From: Apus apus | Taxonomy: Eukaryota > Chordata > Aves > Apodiformes > Apodidae | DNA length: 64,000 nucleotides | NCBI RefSeq assembly: GCF_020740795.1 | Contig: NC_067286.1 | Location: 2,165,990 to 2,229,989, forward strand | Reading direction: 5' to 3' | In this document: positions 23,201 through 38,200 of the stretch, one piece after another | How the letters are laid out: each line of letters starts with the position of its first letter | How positions within the stretch are numbered: position 1 is the first letter of the stretch | The notes under the pieces: generated by a model | What the model saw: the letters and a program-made list of their open reading frames with translations, nothing else | Told to the model about the DNA's origin: nothing | Databases searched by the model: none | Made by a program: the position numbers and the translations under genes

Positions 23201-26200
23201 TTCGAAGTAAGCAGAGCTGTGGAAGTCAGGTGTTAACTATTTACATAATGCAAAACTCCCTGTTTTTGCAGGCATCAAAAGATGGTGACCAGGAAAATGC
23301 TGCAGCTGCAGCAAATCGTGGGAAAATACTAGTACTGAGAAGGAGAATTGAAGAACTAGAATCCCAGATCACACAAAAAAATGAAGAGCTACAGAAAAAG
23401 GTGGTGGTTTATACAATGCTAAATGGGTGGTTTCTCACATTTGTGGTGTAGGATCATGTTTAAATATATTTATTTAAATATATTTATATATTGAATTATA
23501 TTACTAAACAGATATTCTGAGAGCTTTCTGTGGAGTAGACAGAGAAGTTTACAGGCAACAACTTGGCCTGAGCAAACCCTGTGAAAGTCCTGTCATTGTG
23601 AGCAGTGAATCCTGAAGTGCCCTTTTGTAGTTGTTTGAAGGTAAATGGAACAGAATGCACAAACAGGAGCTTTGTGGGTTAAATGTTATATTTAAATCTT
23701 GTGTTTCGAGCCCAGTTCTCTTCTGCTTCAGGTTTTCTTGGTGCAAAAATAACATGTAACAGAGAGAAATGTAGGCAAGGGATGATTTCATGTCATGGTT
23801 TGTAGCTGTTCTGTGGACGGGACTGGTGGTTGTGGAAAGTGGCGGGAATATGGATCCTGCAGAACTGCAGAGAGGATGGCTCAGTAGTTAAAGACTACTA
23901 TTAAAGTCAGAGCAGGTTATACATTTGATTGGAGTTTTTTTAGTACCCTAAGCCAGACAATAAAGAAATGATGGAACTGTTCTGTGCTGTGGATGGTGGA
24001 ACCAGACAATGCTGTCCTTTCATTTTCAGAGTGCGGAACTGGAGGCCCAGCACTGCCGCGGGACTGAGATGGATGCCATGCTGGCAGAGAAAGAAAAGAA
24101 GTTAGCTGAGAGAGATGCTTATATCATCGATTTACAGATGGCCTTTGGATCCAGTGGTGTTGCCAATGAAATGCTTTTGCCCAATGAAGAACTGAAGGTA
24201 TATTAGCAGCTCAGATATAAAATCTCCATAGAGGTTTCAAGGAATCAATGATGGGTTGTACGGTGGATCCTTCTCTGAAGCACAAATCCTCTGCAGTTTT
24301 TCATGAGAATAAAAATTCCTTATTGATTCTTTAATTGATGTTAGTAGAACTATCTTTATTTACTTCTTTTGTCATTACCATTAAGATGTATTAAGATCAA
24401 CTTCAGAAGCTGCTGACAGATTTCATTCAAATTAAAGCCAAACCTAGATTTTGAGTTTAATGTTGCATTAACTGAGGGAAGGGCTAGGAGGTGGCTTCAT
24501 GGTGGATCTTCTCTTTCTGGGTCTGTTCTTCTAATTGTATTTTGGTTTGCATTCTCAAGAATCAGCTGGCTGCTAAAGAGTCATCACTGCAAAGCATGGA
24601 GATTTTAGTTCAGAACCTCACCAAGAAGGTTGGAGACAGTGAAGAAAAATGTAGCTTGTTCCAGGAACAGATTGAGAGTCTGAAAAACATTCAGAGCAAA
24701 GAAAGAGAGCGTTTTCAAGGAAAAGAAGCTACCTTCATGGAAAATGTAAGTAAACAACAGTGTAAAAATATTTACATACCCATTCCTTGATGTTGCCAGG
24801 CTCTTCCAACTCCCTTGGAAGCTAAATCTTGGATTTTCATATGATGTGCCTGATCTCTCAGCATTTGAGTTCTACTATGTGTGAAACTATTCATCTCAGT
24901 ATTTCCCACATCATTTGATGTCTTGAGCTTTTTTTATCTGTAACAAAAATGCTACTTTTAATCCTGAACATGACCACACCTGGCCAGTAGCATGCAGGGA
25001 ATTACTTTTGATACAGGAAAGAAAGAAAAAGGCAAATAACTGAGGCTGTAAGAGTAATTTTGTTGATCATAGTGTCGTGACTCAAATATAAGCCTGGGTA
25101 GGACTTCATGAGAATTTATTCAAAATATCATTAGCAAGATTCCAAAAGTTATGTCCAGTTCATATAAAAATTGTAAAATAGGTAGCAAAGACATGCTGGT
25201 GGTAGAATTCAAGTTTTTGAGGAGGAGACACCTAGGTTTCAAAGCTGCTATTTGGCCTTAATTTATAGAAACATGGTAGAAATGAACACGATCAGTGTCA
25301 TCTTTTAGAAATTAGAAGTGTCAGAAGTGGCATCCAAAAGTGAAAAGTGAAGATCTGTAGTATTAAAATTATTAAAACAAAATTAATCATAAAATGATAA
25401 AATTAATAAAAAGGAACAGTAACCAAGCTTCTTCTTTGAAGTTTATTGTTGTGGAATTGTGACAAATTTTCTGTAAGTTGGAGGTTTTTATCTGCATGCA
25501 CCCTCAGTAATCATTGGCTGATTACTGTTAAGTGGAAATAAAATTGAGACTTTAGATAGAATACATTATCTTGCTGTACCTTTAGATATACAAACTGGAC
25601 TGTTGCCATGTTTATTTTTTATGTGTTTTTAGGTACGTGTGTTGCAAAATATTATCCAAGAAAAGGAAAAGGAACTGGTAGCACAGAGAGAAAAGCATGA
25701 GCAGGAGCTCTTTAAATTAGCAGCTAAATCTGATGCAAGTGCTGACCTAGAACAGGTATGTTGCTTTGGAAAATCAATAGCTTGCTTTGATTGAGTTAGA
25801 CAAGGGAATTGGAAATCATGTGATTACTAACCTCTGCAATACAGTTCAGATGCCTGGTTGCAAAAATAAAGCTCAGTCTCTTTCTTTCTCTTCTGAAAGT
25901 TTTAACTCTTGTATTGATGGATTGTTTTCTTAAAATTTTTTGTAAATCTTTTTTTGCTAGCTACTAAAGGCTTTGAAACAGAAGCTCCATGAAAAGGAAG
26001 AAGTCATGCTGGGAAGGACACAGGTGATAGATGTCTTGCAAAAAGAACTGGATGCCAAGGACCAGCAACTGAATGTAAGGGAGAGCTCACCAGGTTAAAT
26101 ACAAGTTGAAAAAGCTGATTGTGCACAGATTTAGGAAGCTTAGACATGTACTAATAATGCAACCATGGTTGTGCAAACAAATTATTAATTCCAGTTGGGA

Positions 26201-29200
26201 AATTAACTTGAAGGAGAAGTAAAGTCCATAAAACATAAAACTGTCAACTCTCACCAATCGTTTGTCTGGATTAATTTTGGGAACTTGCTGTGTAGGGGAC
26301 TTTGCTGTGGGAAGATTTCTACTGGTTAGAGGCTGAAGTGAGCCCTAAAACTTTTTATTTCCCCTACCAAAGAGTGTTTTGCTAGTTGTGTGCCTCTTTT
26401 GCTGCATTTCTTCTTCCAGCATTTTAACTATACTATTTGCAACAAATTTTCCACTTAGCAAGAGGGCTCCCAGAATCAAAATATTACTAGAAATAGATTC
26501 AGCTCTGTACCCAGGGTAGATGTTCTGCTCAGGTAGTTAAGGTCCATGGTAATTTAAGCCTGTTTGATTTGTCCTTCCTGTTTGTTATGTCTCCTGCCTT
26601 ATGCAGGGTTTGATTGGATTTTTTTTCTGGGCTAGATGCATCTTCCCACAGTGATGGGGCAGGAACTGGTGGTACCCAGTGCTTGTGCATTGAGGGGACA
26701 GAAATACACACCTGGAGGGTAGGGGGAAGGTTTGTTATCACAGATTTGACTATGACAACATGAACTTAAAGCACTTTAAACTGTAATGGAACTCAGAATT
26801 AATATTAAAATAGCAGGACACCTTGTTTTGTTCAGATAAGCCATTTTAACCATATTTAGGAAATTTTCCCTCTGCTGTTCTGCACAGCTTCTCTACTTGG
26901 ACAGTTTGTAGGAGTTTTTTGAGCAGCAGGTCTGATGTGAGTGGACTGAGAGTGATCTGCAGTCTTTTCTAACTCTTACATGTATTAAAATGACTAATGT
27001 AAAGGCACTAGGATAAGCACGAGCAGAAGTCTAGTTAGCAAGACTGCAAAGTGGAAATAGAGAAGTTTGCCAGCTTTAATTGTAATGGATGGAGGTGACA
27101 ACACCTGGCTGACATGAGAGTGAGCATCCTGAATCTTTGGGATCAATCTTAAAAGTCTGCTTCTGTGTTTTTTTTGTTGTTTTTTTTTTTAAATTCTGTT
27201 TTCACCTCTGGGAAGAGGTGACATGCAGTTTGCACTCAAATAATGTTGCCATTTTTACTAAAGTCCCCACTTCTGTCATGGAAGGTCAGAGCGGAGTAGT
27301 TTTTTGTAGTAGAGCCACATTCCCAACAGTAGCTTTGATTAGAATGTACATAGGAATACAGATATAATATTTGCCAGTGGTACTAAAGATACGTTGCATT
27401 AAAAGGTAAAGGATTTTTACTTGTTTTTACAGGAGATTAATGACAACCTGAAACGTGTTCTGTCTGAAAAAGAAAACCTCCAGTCTAAACTGGATGCTGA
27501 GAAGCATGTAATGAGAGCCCAGTTAAGAGATATGATGGAGAAACATGAGCTTGAAATGACAAAAGCTAAGGAGAAATATAATGCTGAACTACATGAAATT
27601 CAAGAGAAACATGAAACTGAGCTGCAAGAGAAAGATCAGGCCCTGTTTCAGCTTAAGAAACAAGTGGCAGAATTAAGTGGTAGAGGACAGAGTAACTCAA
27701 AAGAAGTTACAGATGTGGAGTCTATAACCAAAGAGAAGATGGAAGATTTAGAAGGTATCCTATGGAAACTGTCACCTGTGAAGGGTTCCTTTACTCCTGA
27801 CTGTTACGTCTTGTATGCCAGTTTCTGACCTCTTGCAAGTTGGATCTACATTAGATTTGGTGGAAGAGTTATTGCCCCTCTAATTTAAAAATATCTGTGC
27901 TCAAATACCCTTAATAATGAGGGTTGTAGGAATACCAAGAGAAGTGCATGAACTGTGAATTTCTCACTGTGTTTCTTTAAATGCAGTTCTCTTGTATGAG
28001 TGTATAATTTCCAGTTGCTAAAGGACTTAAACACAGATTTTTGTATTAATAATCTTTCTAGAGTTTAAAATACTTGTTTGTGTCATGTTTCTTAGTACAA
28101 GTGAAATTGAAAACAGAAGAGGCCAGCAAATCTGAAGCCAAGTTTCTGAAAATGAAGGCTTGGTCTAAATCCAGAATCAAACAACTGGAGGATGAACTAA
28201 AAAGTGTATGTGTAACATTGTTTAAAATTCCATGACTGTTTTAAGCTGCTGTGCTTGGAGATTTGACTGAAAATAGCAAAATAAGGGGTAAATGGAATAG
28301 TAGAATAATTTTCTCAAAGTGTCTCCATGTATGAATTAATGTACAGAAATTGAATGGACATAAAATGTTGACACAGGATGAAGTTTCAACAAAAAATAGA
28401 ACAAACTAGTGTTACCAGCATTCAGGAGTAAATTTGTTAGCTGCTTCATTGCACTCTGAAGTATTGGAAAAACAACTACTCTAAATACTATTAAAAAGTC
28501 AGGAAAAAAGGTTTCATTGGCTTTGCTGTGTTTCTGGTGTTTTGGTACATGTGAAAAACTCATAACTATTTTTCTTTTCAGTTTTCATCAAAGAATAATG
28601 ATGTATCTGCCTTAAACAATCGTGTCTCAGAATTAGAAATTGAAAACGAAGAGCTACAGTCAAAACTGCAATCATTGTATGAAATCAGAACACAGAATGG
28701 TAAACCAAGTCTTTTTCTTTTGCAAATGATTCAAAATGAAGAGCTAAAGATAAATAAACTTTCTCATTTGAATTTTCAAAGTGTTTCTTTTGTTTGAAAA
28801 GAGCTTCTGAAGTGACTTCATGCAACTTTGAGAGGGTACAGTGTTTCAGTCAGTTACAGCTCAGCGTTTTCTTCCCTAAATCTACCTGTGCATAATTGTT
28901 GTTGCATTTAGGCTTAGGCAGAGGATGTGCAAACTTTTCCTGGAAGTGGAAGAGGCATCTTGTTAGGAGTAAAGATGAGACCTCTGGAAAATCTATTGGA
29001 GTATATACAGTAAACTTCTGAGAGCAGTGGGGTTCAAGTAAATGAAGAATTACCTTTTGTGAAGATTTGAGAGAGAGCAGAGTTTTCTGTTTCATCTTGT
29101 GTTATTTTTCTCTGACATCCTTTGTGCAAATGGAAACCAGGAATTTTCAGTTCATCAGTCTGAATTGTTGACAGGTTAGTTTTAAAGCACCAATATTTAA

Positions 29201-32200
29201 TAATCAAGAAGTCAGTTTCATGGGTACGTGGAAAACCAACAGAGGTCTTCTTACTGAAACTAGTTACCTGAATTCTAATTTTCTAATCTTTCTTTTAAAT
29301 ATTTATTGCTCTTCCTGTTACTTTTGTGTCCTAATGAACCAAATTTACTATGTTTTTGTAGAAGAATTGCTGACTAAGCTGGAAGTCTACGAGGAGCAGC
29401 AAAGGAAGTTGCAAGCTGATCTTGACCAAGTTACAAAGAGGGCAGCTTCACAGGTTAACTGTCAAATTGATTTGTATGAGTTACTGATTAACTCAAACAG
29501 GGCTAATTAGACTTAAAAAGGTGTGTTAGCTGGATTTTGGAGCTGAAAATTAATTTAGTGATAAATGGAATTGTCAGTGTCAGTAACTTAAGTTGGATAA
29601 GAAGCTGACAGGTTTTGAATTACTTATAAAGGTTGATTTCTGCTTATTTTTCCACCGACTTAAATAGTATTTTTCCAAGCAGTTTATTATATACTTAGTT
29701 ACATTTAAGATGAGCCATCAAAGTGTGGCTGTTATTTTGTACAGATATCAGCAGCTTTCAGAAGGAAATAATAGCTGTAGCCTTGACAAATGTACAGGTC
29801 CAGATAAGAAAATAAGACTCAGAAAATATTCCTAAAGGGCTTTAGATGGATTAACAATTTACATTAGTCCCAGCAGGTTTGTGCAGCCCTGGCAGCAGAG
29901 CCATTTTGAAACAATTAATTATATTTGGCTAAAAACATAATTGTTTTCTCCAAATTTGGTGGAGAAGTTGTTTTGTTGTTATTTTTTATTTTCTTCTAAA
30001 ATCTGAAAACAGTTTTTATTTTGATGCAAAATTTTCACAGAAAAAAGGTTGATGTAGATTTGTTATCTCACATAAAGACTGAATATTGTTTTACTTTGAA
30101 ACCTTGCTAAGGTGAGAATGTATTTTGTTTAAAAAAGCCATTTTTTCATTTTAAAATATTTCAGGTTAAAAGTGCAACTGGTAGCAGCATTTCTGATATG
30201 AGGTGGTGATGCTTTTGCATGCTATACAGTAGCAATGATCATCACTTGTGTGGATTTTTATTTATGCAAAGTGGTGAATGCTAATGGATTGTTTTCTCTG
30301 TGAATGGTTTACCCACTGGGAATGTTACTTACATTTGCAGTGGGATTCAGGAAATCTGTTTTAATGTGGAATTTCCCTTCTTAGGCCAGTGAATCGGGTA
30401 GTGTGGATGAATTGCAGAGTCAGCTCTTGGAGTGGCAAGAAAATGTACCAGAATCAGAGGAGTCCCGTGATCAAGTCAGAGAAGAGAAATCTGCTATGGC
30501 CTTGAGAATGGCTCAGATTGAGGAGGAGAGAGAAGGTGAATTGTTGTATTTACGATAAAACAACCATATTTGTACATAATCTGTATTTGTGTGTTTGAGA
30601 GCACACCACCATGGCTCATTTCTGTACTCCTAAGATTTGTATAGCTAGTGAAATTGCTTACATTTGCAATTTCACCTTTTTACTGTTTCCAGAAACCTGT
30701 TCTTCATGCATTCATCTTTTTTGTATCATTTTTATGAGTAGCTGTGCTTGTTCTGTTCTCCATCTAAGTTGCTGCTCCGTGAAACTTGCTGAATTTATTT
30801 CCAAAGCTCATTGTCTGCCTATGAATTATCAGTGATAAAAAGTTCACCACTGTCACAGTAAAGCTGCCTGCCTAGAACATGCAGTGAAGGTGTGGGGAAC
30901 TGTAATGTTAGAATTTGGTGAACGAAGGTGATCCTTCACTAAATTGTACCTGAGACAGAGTTTCTCTTTAAATATAATTAATGAGAAACCTTTCTTGGAA
31001 TATTTAGCAATGTCTTAGTGTCACTTGTATAGGTCAGCTGGGTAACATGAGCTGGCAATAGTTGGCAGCTAGTTAAAAATGTTAAATTACCCATAGAAAA
31101 TAACATTTCAAGTCATCTCAGGTTTTATAGTTTTCTAAATTATTAACAAAACAGTGAAGCAGCTTCTGTTAAAACTTACACAAATCTGGTTAAATTTCAG
31201 ACAGCTCTTGCTGCTTTTTTTCATGCCATCTAGTACTATATTGTACATTTTGCCTTGTTAGTTCTCTGGGTGGGGATTAATGGCAAATTTGAATGTGCAC
31301 GGTCATAATGAATCCAGTTAGTTAATTTGAGCCTTCTGTTTTTAATCTGCACTTGAATAGTTTTTTCATGTCCACAGTCAGTTTGGAAGTTCAGTTTGCA
31401 GACACAGGAATGGTTTAAGGACCATCTCTCTTTCTTTTTGAGCGATTTACGCACGGGAGGTTTTGAAACGGAAAGAGAACAATATTCCTTATATTAAAAC
31501 TTCCTGTTCTCTGTGGTAACAGCAATATTAATTCCAGTTGTAAAATTTCATCTGCCTCAGCCCATGTTTCATTTTGCAGTTTGTCCCCTTGGGATCAGCA
31601 TGACCTTTCTGTTTCTTTTTTTCTCCTGCCGTTCCACCCGATGAGCACCCAGCGTCCCTTCCCCCTCCACTCCTACCCTCCTCTGCGATTTGGGCAGCCA
31701 GGGAGAACATTTGTTTCCCATCAGTTTTGTGCATGCAGGTTCCTGCAGCTGTGGCAACTTGTAATGTACTGTTGTTGATTTCTTCTCATTGCTTTTTTGG
31801 AGGAAATTGCCAGCAGTACCTTAGAAGATTTGCCATTGATGGTGTGTGGTTTCTAGCAATACACGTAACGAATGCTGGTTTCAACTTGATGGCTTTTTTT
31901 TTTCCTGCCTTGCTCTACCTGTTTCTTCATTTGTATTAACCATATCATCTTGCTGAATTTCTCTTTGTAGTAACAGCTGGCTCCATATTTATGTTGTCAT
32001 TTGATCTGGAGGCAAATTTCTTGCCTGGCTGCAAGTGGTTGTGATGAAGTAGGAATCAAATTCATTTAAATATTATTAGTAGCACTAGAAATTCCGTAGT
32101 ATTTTTTCAAAAATTATAACCCTTCCCATAAATGGGAGAACTTAACATGCATTAAAATTAGCTACCAATATTTTAAGCAATATATAAACCCACTACTCAT

Positions 32201-35200
32201 TCCATCATAGTCTATGACAATTGGCCATAAATGGCAGTTGTCTCCTGAGTGGAATATGTGGGGAGCTGCAAATCACAGAGGGTGCCAGTATTCATTAAAA
32301 AGAATTGATTACAAACAGCTAAAGATGGTGATACTTAGTGTGAATAGTGACACAAGGAAGTACAGACACCTGATTAGTTAATTAAAATACAATGTGTACC
32401 AGGAGAAAAATATTCTGGGAGGTTTTTCAGTTTTTGTGTTTAGATGTAATTGGAAATGAAAAGCTCCTTAAGCTGCTGTTAAATGTTACAAAATATGTTT
32501 ACTTGCTGGTTGTTGTTAAAGCAATGCTGAATTCAACTGCCAGTGTTTTAACTCTTCCAAAAAATTCTAATCCCATTTCTTACTTCCATTTTTCATGGTT
32601 ATGATTATGTTAATTTCATTTTTTTTCAATATCAAATACTTAAGAGCCTAAATGTTTCGGGTTCCTCAAGAATTGTGCTATTCCTTCTGATTATACTTAA
32701 CAATAGATTACCTCAGTTTCAACTTCCAAGACATTTAATTATTATTAATTTTAATTTATTTTTTCCTCCAAGGAAGGGTTTAAGTTCTTACCTGGAACAG
32801 TGTTTGCTTCTTGAATCACTTGGCTGATTTCAATCACAGCTCTTGTAAACAGAGGTTTAAGGCGTGTGACCACAATTTGGCATTTATTTTTTAGGGCTTT
32901 CAAGAAGTGTGTATAATGATTAAAAAATAAAATAAAATTATAGCACCTATACTTGCAAACAAAGAAAGGTGTGTAAAATGAATGCTGATGAAGTGACAGT
33001 GCCAGAAGCCAAAATGTAATTAAAAACATAAGTAAAATCCAATTTAGCAGTCCTACTTTAGGAGGGTCCTTATTGTTGCATTAACTCTTTTCCTCTGAGG
33101 TTTTCTGATAGCATGTTAAGTATGTGATTTTGAAATATGACAGGAAGAACTTAAATCTAGTAAATGTTACAGAATTGTGTTTTAGTGACATTTGTGGCAT
33201 AAGTAATCCTTGGAAAACTCAGGTGAAAGCTGGGGATTCCCATCAGGGCTGAAGCTCATTGTAGTTTCTGGTGTTTACCTGACAGATGCATCAACATGAG
33301 TTCCCTGAATTTTGCCTGCTGTGAGGGCAACTGGGGATTGATGGGATTAAATGGAAAGCTGAATTTGTAATGATCTAATTAATCTGATTTTCAATTGAAA
33401 TATGGAGCCACCTTTACTTCCATTTCTTTTCACTGGGTGTTCTGTTTTGTCTGCTTTGCATGAAACCTCTGTTTCCTACTCTGTTACCCCAAACGTGTTT
33501 TGTCATATCACAAAACAGATGGGAATGTACTTTAAAGGAAAAATAATTTCTAACAAATCCCATTGGTGCATACCTAAACTTTCCTATTCTGAATTTATTC
33601 AGTGTGTTTATTTACAAGTGATTCTGTATTTGTCTTAAAAGGAATGGTATTACTAATTGAATATTAAGATGGTTTGATGCCAGTTTGCGGTGTAACATGT
33701 GCTTGTGACTTCCTCAAGTTATCTGGCTGTCCAGCTCATACTAAAAGTCAAAGGGGACACGTGTCATTTCCATAAATATGTGATTGTTGAGATCATAAAA
33801 CCTACAGCTGTCTCAACTGATGCCTTTGTCATACACATTATGTATATTTTAACCTGGTAAATGGAAATGAGATGTAATTTGGCATTTTAATTGGTTGCCA
33901 TACTTACTTTATTTTTTTTTTTTGTATCAGCATAACCTCACCCTTTCCAGTCTCCTGTATAAAGTCTTCATTTAGAGCTGGTGAAGAAGTAAAGTTAGAC
34001 ATCAGTTTGCTGCTTCTTAGTGAGATCTGCAGACTTTATTCTTGTGTTCTACATAGTAATGTTGGAGGGAAATCACAAAGTGAACGTAGTGATTGCTTCT
34101 TTAATCTTGTTCCTGTCAGTCATTCATAGGGACTTCAGTCTGTCCCTGGTCTCTTTTCATGTAGTAGTGTCTGATATAAATGTAATTGCTTTCCTGTGGC
34201 ACAAAACTGATTGAGGATGACTGGTTCTTTCCTGGCTGCTCTGATCCAGCCATGGTCTCAGGGCAACAGGAGCTGGAGGAGGAACTGACCACAGTTCAAG
34301 AAATGGGCAGGCTGCAGCAGGCAAGACGAAAAAGCAGTCAGACCAGCAGGAAGCTTCAGGTGGGTTTAAAGAGAGAAGAGTTTATTTTTACCTCTATGTT
34401 AATAAAAATAGAGCCAGTACTATTATTTGTATGATGCTTCACACTTACATACATGAAGTGCTTAAGAACTTAGGTTGCTTATGTAACTGAAAACTTTGCT
34501 AAATTTCCTCTCTGTAGCCAGAAGATGAGAAATTGCAATGGCATTGTGCCTTTTTGCTCCTTGAGTCTGCTTAATTGTACATGGAAAAATAATGAGCTTC
34601 CCTCTGGAGTCATTCACATGCTTAAAGCTATGTGCATTCTTGGTATGTTAAGGCCATTTTTGGTTTAGAATCGGTCTTTGCAAGTCTCTTTGTTGGTGGA
34701 GCTCTACTTAATAATTATCCGTTAGTATCAGTTTGTTCAGGTGAACTTCTAGTAGTTGTTGCTGTAACTTGCAAGAAAAAGTGATGGTCTTTTGTTAGAA
34801 GAATTAGGATGTCACTGGGAGAATAGTTTGATGTTAAGTTTACTCCAATACTTTACCCTGAGGTTCAGAGGACCCTATCAGCTGTAACAATCAGGGGACC
34901 AACTAAAGTATCCAAACATAGTTGCCTTTCAGGTGCCTGAGGGTGTCTTCAAAGTCTTGACAGGTACCAAACAAAACTTGTGAGACACTTGGCTTCTCTG
35001 GGAATAACAGCTGGGAGCTGGGCAGGTGACTCTAGTGTCCCCAGCGATCCCATGTATTTACATTGAGTCACCTGAACCACTTGCTAAATTTTAGGGCTTT
35101 TAATTGAAACTGTATCTTCAATAACAGAATATGTATTTTATCCTTGCTGCATTTCTTCTTTAAATTAAACTTCTTTCTCCTGTTTTATGCTCAGGAGGAA

Positions 35201-38200
35201 TACAACTTTGATAGAAAAGAATGTTTTCAGGAACTGAATGTCACCTTGGACAGCACTGATTCAGCTGAAGGAGAAAACATGGGAGGTTGGTGGCCAGAGT
35301 ACACTTCACCTAATGCAGGTGTGATAGCGACTAGACAGTTTATTAAAGCATGCACAGCATCTGTAGTTTGTGTCTATTTTTGTTTTCAAATTCAACTAAC
35401 AACCCATTTGTGGTGTATTCTAATCTTTGTTGAATTTTTTTGGCTTGCATTTTCTTCTGTTTCATTTCAAAGCATGTGCGTGCTGGATGAACTGCCTAGT
35501 TTTGGTTCAGAAGTAGATTCTAAATATGACCAAACACTGAAATTGGCTGAGCCTTTGTGCCCATGAAATATCCTGTGTGGCAAGATCATTTATTTCTTTA
35601 AGTTATGAGTCTTTTTCCTGTGAATGTGTTTTCAATCTATATAACTGTTACGTTGCAAACCAGGATTGCATTCCGCTGCTGTTTGCTTTTCATTTAAAAA
35701 TCAAATTCTTATTTTTTTAATGCAAGTGTTTTCACACTGATGGTAAAGGCTGCAAATATCCCTTACTGTTAAAATGGAAACTTAGATGGAAACACCCTTG
35801 CAAATTTGGATACAGACCAGCTTATTTTGTTTATTAAAAATTGCTCAAAATCTGAACCCGCAAATACACGATTAACTTGTGATTAAAGTGACATGAGCCA
35901 CACTGCTGATTGAGCCACAGTATTGGTCAGAATATTTCTGCCAGGTTGTCAGAGTTCTTCCTTTTGGTTTTTCAACAGTTAAGGGTACTTTTGCCATCTT
36001 TATTTTTGGAAATGCAAGGCCTCAGGCATTTCCCCTGGAAATGGTTGAGATCTGGTTGTTCCCAACACTGGCGAGAATCGTGAATAAAAAGCTGAAACCA
36101 TTTCTAACTAGACTTCAGGAATTTTAGCAGGCTGCTCTTGAAATCACTTTTCTACTTTGACTTAAGTAGGTTTACGGAGCGTGGTTGAAGAGTTGGAATT
36201 GGAAAGGAATCAACTGCAGGAACAGATTCTTTTCCTAGAAGAGCGTTGTCAGGATTTGGAAGATCGAGTACAGCTTCAAGGTAGAATGGAGGCTCTTCAG
36301 GTGAGTTTCTGAAGTTGAGTAAAACCTGATAGAAGAGAATAATTTTATTCTCTCTTTCTGTTCTTATAATCATAACCTTCAGTAAGACAAAAACATCAAT
36401 TTGCAGCTGGCAAAAATGTCCAAAGCCTACTTTATACTTCATAATATTGTTGGCACAGGGCGTACACGTGTACTGTATTGTGCTCTGAAATTGAAGCCTG
36501 TAACTTCTGTTCAGCACATGGGAAAACTTGTTTGGAAGTAAACTTAGTTATTTCTTTTAGAAATATATTAAAAGGCAATATGATTTTTATTATTCTTTTT
36601 AGGGGGCCTTGGTCAGGAGGTCCCAAATTAGATTTTGTTACTGCTGGCATAAGTCTTCCTCTTCTGACATCCTTCAGGTTTCTTTTCTATAAATCTGTGT
36701 GGATGTATATTATGGTTTTACATATGTATATGTAAATATATGTATATATACATAATATACATCCACACAGATTTATAGAAAAAAGAAACACTGTAAATAG
36801 AAAAAGATAATTAATGTTTATTTAGATATATATACAATATAAACCCCAGATACCAATTTTATATGTATTTGTATTGTAAAATTATTCACTGAAGGCACCA
36901 AAAGGAACTTTAATGTAAATAATGAGCAGAAAAGTTGGATTTAGTATTTCCTTGTTGACAAGTCACTGTGTTTGATAATTTGTAAGCTGTAATCATACAA
37001 CTCATTTCTTACTTATGAGTAATGCTTGGTGCATTGCTCATAGTTCTTTAACTGTTAAGTTGTACTTGTATAAAAGAGGATTAATATTAAGATGAAAAAC
37101 AGCCTGATATTAATTATGATTTGAGATTCTTGTAACAAAGCCTTTCAATACAGGTAACGTTTGGTGTAGATGAAGAAGGGCAGCTATTGAGGGCGGTACA
37201 GGTGTGTTCTGCCTCCTCCACAAGGCTAGCTTGTTTTCATGAGAGGTGACAAGTTTGCCATGTTTGTCCTATTTGCTGTTGATTCTGGGTATGTGTTCTG
37301 CTTTGGGGTTTTGGTTGCTGTTGTCAGATTTCTTTTTTGGTGGTTTTATTTTTTTAATTGGTGCAGTGGATCTGGCTAGAGTAGGAGATTTGTGGTGCGT
37401 TTGAAAGAAAAAACAAAAATGCTGTGTGAATGAAGCTTGCTTCATTTTTCTTCTCCCCAGTTTTGCATTCCTTAAACCTGAAAAAATAGGTAAAAAATCC
37501 TGTGAGTTTGCTACAGTTTGCAAGCCATGAAGAAAGTGTTTGTTTTTTTTTTTAAAGCAGTGGTTTTCCCTGTTAAGATAAGTAAGCTGCCTTAACACAG
37601 TCTGTGTGTGTGTGTGTGTGTGTGTTGTTTTGGGTGCACAGCAATCAATCCTCCTTGAGTTGATGCTACCACAGCATTGCTGAGGGTGTCTCTGAAAGGT
37701 GGGTTGCATTTCATTGAACTAATATCACCTCTGAACTTGTGATATTAGTGTTGCATTTTGCACTGGTACCTCCTCAAGTGCTAGAGCAACAGTTCCTGGG
37801 TAGAACATACATTTCCTAGAAGAGTCAGATTTTCATGACTCTTAGTTACCTTGTGCTGTTCTGGGTGTTTGTATGTGATTAATCCTTTCTCATGGTTATT
37901 TTGTTGCAGAATGAAAATGAACGTTTGCAAACACAACTCACCCAGTTACGCAACCAACAAATGAGAGATGCAGAAAAGAATCAAATCCTGATCTCTGGCT
38001 TGAATGAGCAACTTAAAGGGTAAAATAAAAGTTCTTTACAATTCTTTTCAGGATTAGTTTTCTTTGCTTAAGCTTCTAATGAGAAGGATAATCTCCTGAT
38101 ACACTTGAGAAACAGATACTTGATTCCTGCTTCACTAATGGTATTTTTGTACTTGGAAATTTAAATGGAAAGTGTAAAAATAATTATTCTTTTAGGAACA

